Source: Budorcas taxicolor
Taxonomy: Eukaryota; Chordata; Mammalia; Artiodactyla; Bovidae
Reading direction: 5' to 3'
NCBI RefSeq assembly: GCF_023091745.1
Contig: NC_068926.1
Location: 70,182,001-70,246,000 of the forward strand
DNA length: 64,000 nt
Shown: in pieces, positions 26,301 through 38,300 of the stretch
Position numbering within the stretch: position 1 is the first letter of the stretch
Layout: each line of letters begins with the position of its first letter
Translations under genes and position numbers: made by a program
Notes under the pieces: model-generated
The model's input: only the letters and a program-made list of their open reading frames with translations
Databases searched by the model: none
Told to the model about the DNA's origin: nothing

Positions 26301-29300
26301 ATTAGATCTAAGGGCTTGACTAGATTGAAGTTAAATGTTTTTTGGCAAGACTACTTCGTAGACAGTGAGCTTCCTTCACCAGGGTAAAGAATCTACCTGC
26401 TAATCCAGGAGATGCAGGAGACCCAGGTTCAGTCCCTGCGTTGGGAAGATCTCCTGGAGTAAGAAATGGCACCCACTCCAGTATTCTTCCCTAGGAAATC
26501 CCATGGACAGATGAGCATGGTGGGCTGCAGTCCGTGGGGTCACAAAAGATTCATAAGTAGTAATATGTGATAAGATCAGTTTTAGTTTCTAAAATGGTGC
26601 TGGCCTCCATGAGGCCCCGATTAGGAACAGCTTCTTCATTTTGATTTCCACAGATCTGATAGATCCAGCTGTTTGTTTTTTATGTTGGCCCAGAATAGTT
26701 CCATATAGTTTGGCCGTAATTATTTTTCAAGTCTGTTACATGTCGGGTGCTCCAAATTGAGGTAATTCCTGCGTCTTCTGGAGTTACCAGTTGGCTGCCT
26801 AATGGGTCAGGAGAGTGGAGAAGGCCATGGTACCCCACTCCAGTGCTCTTGCCTGGAGAATCCCATGGACGGAGGAGCCTGGTGGGCTGCAGTCCATGGG
26901 GTCGCAAAGAGTCGGACACGAGTGAGCGGCTTCACTTTCACTTTCCGCTTTCATGCCTTGGAGAAGGACATGGCAACCCACTCCAGTGTTCTTGCCTGGA
27001 GAATCCCAGGGACGGGGGAGCCTGGTGGGCTGCCGTCTCTGGGGTCGCACAGAGTTGGACACGACTAAAGTGACTTAGCAGCAGCAGGGTCAGGAGAGAT
27101 CGTTTTGTGTTAATGAACTTCCATTTCCTTGTTTCACTTCAGCTGCTGCGCAGGGTCTGGAACCTCTGGCAGTCGCGGCTTGAGCAGAGGGAGGAAAGAG
27201 AGCAGCTGCCCTTCCTGCGTGCTGCCTGGGACCACAGCAGGTAGGGATGTGGCCTGCAGGCTCCCCAGGGGCCTGCTGTGACTTGCTTGCTGGTCTGTAG
27301 GAGTCATCACTCGCCCTTCCCCACGTTACTGTGCAGGTTCGGAAAGGCCCTGCCGTGGACCAGTGGTTCCTGCGCCGGCCTCTTCTGTTGGGCTGACGAG
27401 GCGGGAGGTGGGATGAGGAGCGCTTGAGCTGGTGCTCGGCCACCAGTGCCTCGGGTCTCAGGCGTCAGTGACGTTCTGTCTTGGAATTCAGGCATCAGTA
27501 GTGTTACAGAGACATCCCAGGCAGCTGGGTGTTTGTGGCTTGGTCTTGGAGGTTGTGAAGCGTGTCCTCAATTAAACATTCAGTTAAAGTAAGTAAATAA
27601 AAGCACCACATGTCCACAGGGGAAACTCAGAATGTATAGAAAAGAAGTAGAAAGTGAAAAATAAAGACTGCCCGGACGCCTTCCTTCAACGGCTTAGTCT
27701 TATTCTTCAGAGGGAACCGCTGTTCACTTTTTATTTTTTTTTTGACCACCACTCCTGGCTTGTGGAATTTTTAATTCCCCCGCCAGGGATTGAACCAGGG
27801 TCCTCAGCAGTGACAGTCTAGACCCCTAACCACTGGATTGCCAGGGAATCCCCTTGTCTAAAATATTTTTTCATTACTTTTTATTCACTTTCTTGCTGTA
27901 AGACATGTTCATTAAACCCTCCCCCAAGAGTATAACTTAATTTGCATAGCTATGGGTCCAATTTTGGAGCACTTTTTAATGAGTCAGTGAGAATCCCAGT
28001 ATTTAGCCGACTCAGATTGGAGCTGCCAGGGTATATCACTATTATAAGTCCTGTTTTACAAAGCTGAGTGTGGTTCTCAATTTCAGTATTACTGTGAAGG
28101 CATGTCACAGACCAACATGGTCCTAAAAGACCCCAGAGTTTGGCCATAAAACCGGAAAGTTCAGCATATTTGGGGGATTTCATACATATTACCTAATTCC
28201 AAGTCCACTGTCCTTGGTGGTCCAATTAGGTTTACAAGAAAGCTGTTAAATTTTGGGGGTCGGACCACAGTCCAAAATCAGGGGTTGGTGGATTTCATGT
28301 CAGAAATCAGATTATTTCCTTCTCTCCTAGAATGAAACCCCTGAGGGCCCCGGCACTGCTCAAGAAGTGCCTGTGCCCAGATTCACCTTCCTTAAAGTGA
28401 AACAAAAGTTTAGACTCCTGGAAGTGGGAGGTGATTCCCTTGGTGGCGTGTTTCGTTTCAGAATAACGTTGCTTCGCAAGTGCTTCCAGTTGTGGTCACA
28501 GTCCACCCAGAAGAGGCGATCCCAGCAGGTACGGAGTTCCTCAGCTCAGCGGGCTCTGCTGGCTCACACTCTTGGACCAGCTGGCGTTGGAGAGATTCTT
28601 GGGGAAGGCCTGTGTCAGGGGGCCTGGTGTTCTGGTTTGGAGGCAAGGGCACTGTGAAAAGCTCGAGGTCCTGCCCCAGGGCCCTCCAGGGGTGCCACGG
28701 TCTGCGTGACTCCCATCCCTGCCTCCGTGTGCTTTGACAGCACAGCTGCTCTCTGAAGGCGATGAGCGTACAAGCCATTCTGTTCACGTCTTGACTGTCC
28801 TCAGCCAGCCCTTCATCCCGTGGGACCTTCGGGAGATGCCGGGGAAGGTGGAGAGCCTGAGTCCCATGTCCCAGAGCTAAACCACGTGAGACACAGGTGC
28901 CCGCAGTGGTGGGAGGAGGCAGGTGGAGAAAGACTGAACAGCTGCTGTGCCTGAGACCAAGCCAGGCCTTGAGAATGCAGCTATGATACAAAGCACAGAG
29001 GGTTCCTACTCTCACAAGGCTTGCAGTTCAGCCCCTGGGGGGCTCTAACAATGGCTGATCGCTGAACTGAGAAAGGTGGGTTTCCAGGCCTCATCAGGCT
29101 CAGGGGAGTAAGTGTTCAATTGGTGATGTCTGCAGGGCCTCACAGTAGGACATGGGCTGCTCAGCTCTTTGCTTGGCCTTCCCCCAGTGAAAACGGGCGG
29201 GGACGCGAACCAGGCTCCTCATGGTGATTTCGCTGCTGCCCTCTCCACCTCCCCTTCTGTCTGCTGCTCGAGTCTGACACGTGGATCTAAGGAGTCTGGC

Positions 29301-32300
29301 TGGCTGCTTGGTTTGGACTTCATACTGACTCCCTTGGGGGCTGGTCCCGTCAGCTCTTCTCCCTGTCCCTGTGTCCGCTCTGCCCTTCACAGCTGTGTGC
29401 AGTCCAGCCGCCAGTCCTTCCTGGGTGTTCTCTGCCTGCTCCTGTTTCCCAGTCTAACCACTGCCCTTTTAGCTCAGGTGTCAGCCCTGGCCCCTGCCCC
29501 CGTCCCACATGCGGCCTTCTCATCACCTGGCATTGGCTGCCCCCCACCCCGTCCACCCCACCAGGCTCTAGGCTCCTTGAGCACAGAGCCTGCCCTGCTC
29601 CATTCATCTCCTGAACTGTTGGCTGAGGGCAGGCCCTGACCGTGTTTGGACAAGCGAGGGACACGGGCGAACAAACATGAGCTGCTGGTGACTGCTTCAG
29701 ACTTTACCCCCCAAACCACCCCAGTGCCTTGATGTTTGGGACTGAGCAGGGCATGGGTCGATTCTGGGTCACCTTTACCTTCCACACCTGGAAAAGGCTT
29801 AGAATTGGTGCATTCTTTGACATCCCTTTGGATTATGTGGCTGTTTTGGAAAGGACATTGCCACCTGGTCTCTCAAGGTTATTTAATGCAAGCACAACAG
29901 CGTATGAAGAAAGAGCCCTTTTAAAAAAAGAACATGAGCCCCTGAGTTGAAAGGTTATGTTTATTCAAGGTGGAAAAGAAGCAAAGGGTCTCATTGAATT
30001 TCTCCCTGAAAAAAGGGATCCGCTCGACCCTGGGGCCCAGCACTGGAAGAAGGTCAAGGGTCGAGTCCTTATCTCTCAGGCCTCCAGCGCAGCCCACACA
30101 GTGGACGGTTTGAAAAATAGTAAGAGCCCTGCTCAGCTGTTGTGTTTTAAAAAAACCTGTAGCTAACAATCTGAGTAGTATTGCTTGGTTCAGATATCCA
30201 GGAACACGTCAGTGCCTTTTATTTTAGGGAAAGATAAAAATTAATGTATTATGCATTTCCTTCTATTTAAGAAGTGATATTACAAAGAATGGCGAGAACG
30301 TTTGCTTGTTGTTGAAGCTGGGTGAGAAGTCTGTGGGGATTTGTTATATTATTGCTGCTACTCTTGTTTATACTGGAAAATGCCCATGAGCAATAGGTAG
30401 ACATCACAGAAAATTTGAGAAGTGTACAAAGACATAAAAAAAGAAAAAAAACACCCATAATCCTGCCTCTAAGATGACATTTGGTGAGTAAACCTGATAT
30501 TTTTTTTCTTCTGTGTGAATAGGAGTGTGTCACAAACACACACATAGGCATGCTGTGAAATTTTCTATTGCGCTGGAGAAAAAATCATCCCAAACTCAGT
30601 GGATTAAAACAACCACCACTTTATTATGTTTTAAGGATTCTGTGTGTCAAAACCTGAGAGAGGACGTGGCAAGGCTGACTGGTCTCTGCTCCGTGCTGCT
30701 GGGGCCTCTGCTGGTCTGATTCTAGTGGCAGGAGGTTGGAGCCGTTCAGCTTAGTTTCCTCACTCAGTCATCTGGTTCTGGGGCTGGAATGACTCAAAGA
30801 CGGGGCTCCACTGGGACTGTTAACTAGAGAGCCTCCCCGTGGCCTTCCCCAGAGGCTCGGGCTTCCTTTCAGCATGGCGGCCCCTGGGTAGCAGACTTCC
30901 TGTGTTGCAGCTCAGGGCTCCCGGAGTGTTCCCACAAACAGGACAGGAGCTGTGTGGCCCTTTACGAGCTAGCCTTAGAGGCCACTTAGTGTCACTTTCA
31001 CCGTTGGTCAAAGTAGTCACTGTCCACCCAGATTCAAGGAAAGGAAGGTCAAAGAGCTTGCAGTCTTGTTTTTTGGTTTTATTTGTTGTTACTGTTTCTG
31101 GCCGAGGCATGGGGGTTTTAGTTCCCCAACCAGAGGTAGGACCCGTGCCCCGCAGTGGTGAAAGCCCGAGGCACTGGACTGGCAGGGAGTTCCCTGCAGC
31201 CAGCCCTATCTTGAACCTGCCACACACGTGTATGCTTCCCCGCTGCCCCAAGCTTTTGCACCATGGAGGCGTACGTATCGTTCTGTCAGTGGCGTGTCTT
31301 CCTACTGATGGAGCCATAGAAGAGCAGTTGTTCTTGTTCAGTCGCTCAGCCGTGTCCAGCTCTTTGTGACCCCGTGGGCTGCAGCACACCAGGCTTCCTT
31401 GTCCCTCACTACCTCCTGGAATTTGCCCAAACTCACGTCCATTGAGTCAGTGATGCCATCCAGCCATCTCGCCCTCTGTCCCCCTCTTCTCCTGCCCTCA
31501 ATCATTCCCAGCATCGGGGTCTTTTCCAGTGAGTCAGCTCTTCGCATCAGGTGGTCCAAATATTGAAGCTTCAGCATCAGTCCTTCAATGAATACTGAGG
31601 GTTGATTTCCTTTAGGATTGACTGGTTTGATCTCTTTGCTGTCTAAGGGACTCTCAAGAGTCTTCCCCAGCACCACAATTCAAAAGCATCAGTTCTTCGG
31701 CGCTCAGCCTTCTTTATGGTCCAACTCTCAGATCTGTACATGACTACTGGAAAAACCATAGCTTTGACTAGATGGACCTGTGTCAGCAAAGTGATGTTTC
31801 TGCTTTTTAATACTCTGTCTAGGTTTATCAAAAGTTTCCTTCCAAGGAGCAAGTGTCTTTTAATTTTGTGGCTGCTGTCACCATCCCTCAGTGATTTTGG
31901 AGCCCAGGAAAATAAAGTCTGACACTCTTCCCATTTTTTTCTCCATCTCTTTGCCATGGAGTGTCGGGATCAGATGCCATGATCTTAGTTTTCTGAATGT
32001 TCTGAAGTTTAAGCCAGCTTAAAACTGGACAGAACAGTAGTAGCCTTTTTTTTTCTTATTTTTAATTTAAATATACATGTGTTTTAATTTTAACTTGCGT
32101 TGGCTTCTGCCATACAGCAGTGCAAATCAGCCATAATTGCATATACATCCCCCCTCCCCCTCCCCGATCGCATCCCTCTAGGTCATCACAGAGGGCCAGA
32201 CGGGGCTCCCGGTGCTACACAGCAGCTTCTCACCAGCTGTCTGTCTGACACCTGGTAGTGTCTATATGCTGAAGCCACTTCCCCATTCTCCCACTCGCTC

Positions 32301-35300
32301 CCTCCCCCACTGTGTCCACAGGCCCATTCTCCACATCTGCATCTCCAGTCCTTCCCTGCAGATAGTACCATTTTTTTAGATTCCGTATATATGCATACGT
32401 ATGCTATGTTTGTTTTTCTGATTTACTGTACTCTGTAACAGGCTCTAGGTTCATCCCCCTCACTAGAACTGACTCACATTCATTCTTCTTTATGGCTGAG
32501 TAATATTCTGAGATACGTACATCTATCTTTATTCTGATACATATACCGCAACTTCTTTTCCCATTCATCTGTTGATGGACATTTCGGTTGCTTCCGTGTC
32601 CTGGCTGTTGTAAACAGTGCTGCTGTGAACACTGGGTACACGTGTCCTTTTTCATTACAGTTTTCTCAGGGTATATGCCCAGTAGTGGGGTTTCTGGGTC
32701 ATATGGTAGATTTTACTGGTCCTATGGTAGATTAAGTAGCCTTTTATAATTACATAAACATTTAAAGACTCTGTATTTCAAAAAAGTATTATAAAATCAA
32801 AAGACACAGGTGGAAACAAAAATTGATCACACACATGACAGAGGACTAATAAATTTAAGGTTCAAAAAACCCATATATGTCACTGAGTCAGATGCTCACA
32901 GTAAACTGGGCAGTGAGGACGGACACTTGGGCCGTAGGGAAAAACGCCAGATAAATACACACACACACGGGGTCAGATGTAGGGAGAGACGCTTAATTCA
33001 CTTTTAATGAAAGGCAAAGTTTTTAACCTATCATTTCATTTTTCACCTGTCATGTTGGCAGAAATTAAAAGTAATGCTTTTCACTTTAAAAGGTGTTTGT
33101 ATCGGAAGCAGTCCTCCCTTGAGAATGGGACCTGGAAAGACTTTTTTCGTTTTTAATGTAAAGTACAAATGGTCATTCACGGTTTTCCCCTCAGCTGTTG
33201 CAGGCCAGAGCAGACTGCCACTTCCAGCAGAGAGCCCTGCCTGCAGCCTTCCAGGCATGGAGGAGACTCTGGCGGTGGCACCAGCAGCAGCGAGCCCTCG
33301 AGGCCCGGGCAGCGAGCTTTCACAGGTACCCCATGCAGCTCCTCTCTGCACCCAGCCCCATGTCTTGGGTCCGGGTCTGCTCCCCATGCAGCCCTTTGTT
33401 TCATATCTCAGCCTACCAGTGCCCTCAGCCCAGGTTCTTCCTGGATTTTCAACTGTGGGCTCACTGAGCTCATCTGCCTGGAAGAGACAGCCCGTGTTTC
33501 CCCTGGGGAAACATTTGCCCATCTGTGTACAAGTGCTTCGAGAATTGCCCTGGTTTTACATCCTGCCCCCATCACGAGCCGCAGTGAGCTGCTTTAAAGC
33601 TGCCCATCAGCTTCCCGGATCAGGGTGTGGTTGGATGTCGCATCACCTTGGACGGCTTTCTTGAGCGTGATTTCCCTGAAATGCTTGGCTCCTCTTCTGC
33701 TAGACCTTTTTTTTCCCCTCTTGATGGATGGGGTCTTCATTGGGGTGCTTCTTTAGTTGTGGTTAGTGTGAGCTTGGTTGCCCCGTGGCATGTGGGATCT
33801 TAGTTCCCCAACCAGGGATCAACCTGGGACCTTTGTCAACCCCAACCGGGGACCTGTGTCCCTCACACTGGAAGGCGGTTTCTTAACTCCTAGGCCACCA
33901 GGGAAGTTCCTCAACCTGACTTTTTGAAGCCTTGAAAATATTGTCAACAAAGTTAGGATGGGCAGAACTCCATCGTTTTAGCTCCAGTTGGCGGCAGACT
34001 TGCTGAGAGCAGGTTTGCACCACCTGTTAGTGCAAGACAGTGTAGAGGTCGTTAATGACTAACTGTCGGCCACAGAGGTGTAGGTGTGGTGGGAGGGGAG
34101 AGTGGAAAATACAGAAGCCCATTTGCCTGTGACGACATCATCTTCACTAATAATTTCCTTCTCACAGCAGCCCGGAGAGAACAGGTTCAAAGTGATAAAT
34201 GACTCAACTGTGTAACAACAGCCAGTGTTTACATTCAGATCTCCCTGATTCCAAAGTCCAAGTACTTGCTGCTGGATCAGGAGGAAGGTCTTTTTATGAC
34301 TTGGTTCAGTCCAGTCACTGAGTCGTGTCCGACTCTTTACGACCCCGTGGACTGCAGCATGCCAGGCCTCCCTGTCCATCACCAACTCCCAGAGTCTACC
34401 CAAACCCATGTCCATTGAGTCGGTGATGCCATCCAACCATCTCATCCTCTGTCATCCCCTTCTCCTCCTGCCCTCAATCTTTCCCAGCATCAGGGTCTTT
34501 TCAGATGAATCAGCTCTTTGCATCAGGTGGCCAAAGTATTGGAGTTTCGGCTTCAACATCAGACCTTCCAATGAACACCCAGGACTGATCTCCTTTAGGA
34601 TAGACTGGTTGGATCTCCTTTCAGTCCAAGGGACTCTCAAGAGTCTTCTCCAACACCACAGTTCAAAAGCATCAATTCTTCCGCACTCAGCTTTCTTCAC
34701 AGTCCAACTCTCACTTCCATACATGACTACTGGAAAAACCATAGCCTTGACTAGACGGACCTTTGTTGGCAAAGTAATGTCTCTGCTTTTTAGTATGCTG
34801 TCTAGGTTGGTCATAACTTTCCTTCCAAGGAGTAAGTGTCTTTTAATTTCATGGCTGCAGTCACCATCTGCAGTGATTTTGGAGCCCTATGACTTGGTAT
34901 GAACTTTAAATCTTGGTGAGAAGGAGAGACATACTCAAGGGACAGTTGGAGAACAGTCCTAAAGAACAGACCATCTGTGTCCTCAGAGTGTCAACACAGG
35001 TTCTTCCAGGGCTCAGAGCTGGTGCTGAGGGGTGTGCCCTGGGGAGGCTTGCTTTGCGGGTGGTGGGGAGTGGATGGTGGGACGAGGAGGGCCAGACTGA
35101 GGGGCTGCCTGATTCTGCAGGTAGATCGCGGACAGGTGTTTGAGCAGGTGCATGGAAGCAGTGACAGTTTTGGATGTTGCCCTGAGGACAGTGCGTCACT
35201 TAGGGCAGAGGGGGAAGGACCAGCACTGGGAGAAGCTGACGTGCACTTGGCTTTGGAGGACGCCGAACGCTGGTGTGAGAGGGTCAGCCCGAACCCTGGG

Positions 35301-38300
35301 CTCCGTACACTAAGTTCAAGGAGGTGCTTTTAGTGGGCGGCCATGAAGCAAAGAGGCTGGCATGGGCTGGCACTTATCTCTGCCCCCTCTGCTGCAGAGA
35401 GGGGCTTTGCCTTAGTTTCTGTGCTGAGATCTAATGTAAGAGGCATTCAACAAATGGCTTCACTACCTACAACACACGTTTCCTTTACAAGTGAGCTGGT
35501 TCTGTTGCTTGCTTGTTTGTATTTTGGGATGTCGTGGGACCAGAAATCAAGGGCACCTTCAAAGCAGCCCAGAGGAGCTCCTAAAAGAGATGTGGTTGGC
35601 ATCCGCCTTGGGCGAGTTTAGAACCATCACTTGAGACAAAAGTGTGGAGGGCGGATCAAGGCAGGAAGTCAGATGAAGGCTTGAAGGCTGGCGAAAAAGA
35701 TTAGACATTACTTCTTTTGGTTTAGCTGGATCTTCTTAGACAGCTTAGTTTTTTAGGTTCCTGCCTTCCTAGGTCACAAGAACGCAGAGTGATTGAGAAC
35801 CTGGCTTAGAAGCCGACAGGCCTGGTTGAGTTCAGACCCACACTCTACGCTCGGCAGCTCTGCGACTCTGGGCAAGTCACTCAGTCTCTCTGAGCCCCAG
35901 TTTCCTCAAATGTAAAATGGAGATGAATTGATAACATCCCACAGGGTTGCCATGACCATTGAGAAGGATAATCCATCCCCTGGAACTGATTTGTGGCTCT
36001 TAAGGTAAATTGATGTCCATGTTTGGTTTTGAGTTTAGCAAGTCAAAGTTCCAAAAAAAAAAAAAAGAAGCGTATGTTCTATCTTTCCATAATTCTTGGG
36101 GTACTTTAAAAAAATATTTCAGGAATATAAACTGAATTCATGGTAGAATCTCATGAATTATGGCTAAAAATAATAATTTATTAACCAGCCAGTGAAATAT
36201 TATACTGAGAATGAGGCAGTACCCGTTTGCCTTTTTTTTTTTTAATTGAGCTGAAATTTACATACAGTAAAAGGTATAGATGTTAAGAAAGTAGATGGAA
36301 TTTTTACAAATTGCGTCCCAGGATAACTAGCACCCCAGCTGAGATACAGAATGCTTCCATCATCCCAGAGAGTTCCTTCCTGCCCTTTTCCACCAGTTCC
36401 TGCCCCCAGAAGTCATCCCTGTTCTGCGTTCTGCCATTCTAGGTTCGTTTTTGCGTGCTTTTGGACTTTGCACGGTGGGATCATGTAGTACCTGCTCTAT
36501 GGTGTCTTCGAGCCTAATGTTTTTGAGGTTGAGCCAGGTTATTGCATGTATCTATAGGTGTTTTTAACTTGCTGAGTACTACTCAGTTGTATGTATCTCA
36601 GACACCGTTTCGATCTGTGTTAACATAGGAGTTGTTTTCCAGTTTGCGGCCATCGTGCCTAAGGCTGCTGTGCACGTTTTGTTTTAGTGGGGTACGTTTC
36701 ACTTCTCTTGGGTAGATACCTTGAAGTAGACTTCCGGGTCAGAGGGTGGGCGTCTGCTTAATCTTGGAGGTGGCTATATCATTTTCTGCTCACACCAGAA
36801 AACCTGAGGGTTCTGGTTGCTCCAGCATCCGCACCAAAGTTAAAATGTTTCTTTAGCTTTGGTTGTGCTGGGTCTTCGCTGCTTTGCGGGCTTTTCTCTG
36901 CTTGTGGCGAGGGGAGGCTGCTCTCCAATTAAGGTGTGAGGGCTTCTCATTGCAGGGGCTTCTCCTGCTGCTGAGTGCAGGCTCAGGGGCACGCGGGCTT
37001 CGGTAGCCGGGGCTGAGGGGCTCTAAAGCACAGGCTCACTAGCTGCGGCACATGGGCTTAGTTGCTCCACAGTATGTGGGATCTTCTGAAGTCAGGGCTT
37101 GAACTTGTGTCCCTGGCATTGCAAGGCAGATTCTCAAGCACTGGACTGCCAGGGAAGCCCCAGCGTTTGTTCTTGAAGTCTTTCCAGCTTCGCCGTTTCG
37201 GTGGGTATGTGGAGAGCTGTTTCATTTTCTTGATGACTAATGATGTACAGCGTTTCTTTAAAGCCTTATTGTTGTTCATTCGCTAAGGCATGTCCAACTC
37301 TTTGTTACCCCATGGACTGTGGCACCCCAGGCTCTGCTGTCCTTCCCCGTCTCCTGGAGTTTGCTCGAACTCATGTCCATTGAGTTGGTGATGCACTCAG
37401 CCTTCTTTATGGTCACGCTCTCACAGCCTTACATGACTCCTGGGAAACCGTGAAAGTCGCTCAGCCGTGTCCGACTATTTATGACCCTATGGGCTGACAG
37501 TCCATGGAATTCTCCAGACCAGAATACTGGAGTGGGTAGCTTTTCCCTTCTCCGGGGGATCTTCCCAACCCAGAGATTGAACCCAGGTCTCCCACATTGC
37601 AGGCAGATTCTTTACCAGCTGAGCCACCAGGGAAGCGCAAGAATACTAGAGTGGGTAGCCTACCTTCTCCAGAGGATCTTCCCAACCCAGGAATTGAACC
37701 AGAATCTTTACCAACTGAGCTGTCAGGGAAGCCCACAGCCTTGACTGATTAGAGCTTTGTCGGCAAAGTGACATCTCTTCCTTAAAGTGTGGAATGTGTC
37801 GGGTCATTTGAGGGGTTTGGCTGTTGTCCGCTTTCCTTGCTCCCCACCTGGGCTTATTTGGCTCTTAATATAAGAGAAAAAACCCAGTCATTTGGAACTT
37901 CTCATTCTTGTGGAGTTAGAGCTCTCCTGTTATTCACTTGGATTCTTTCAGGGAGATGTTAGAGAAGCAGGTGTTTGCCCTCTGGTGTCAGAAGACGTCT
38001 CAGCATCAAGAACACCGCTTGGCAGAGAGGATGGTGAGTGGTGCCCCCGGGGGCCCCTGGGGAGGTGCCTGGATGCGCCGGGCCTGCTTCAGGTCTCTGC
38101 ACCTGGCGCCTTGCCCGTGAGGATGCTGCTGGACCCGGACCCGTGCTGCAGGGCGACCCACCTGCAGCCAGGATTCGCAAGGCCAGGGCAGGGCCTGGCA
38201 TCTGTTTCCTTGTCTGTCAGTGGACTCTGCAGATGGTTTCTGGGCCTGCCCAGCTCCTGCACCTCCAGCTCTTCCGCCTTGGTCATCTTCATGGCCTGGA

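Noticed and set aside
29169..29639. 156-codon + frame
   Set aside because: Pro/Ser/Leu-rich composition, no motif, and exons 9 and 10 of SFI1 join directly in phase across it.
30820..31389. Overlapping 176- and 189-codon frames on both strands
   Set aside because: They cover a SINE and the end of a BovB copy and have no splice sites in phase with SFI1.
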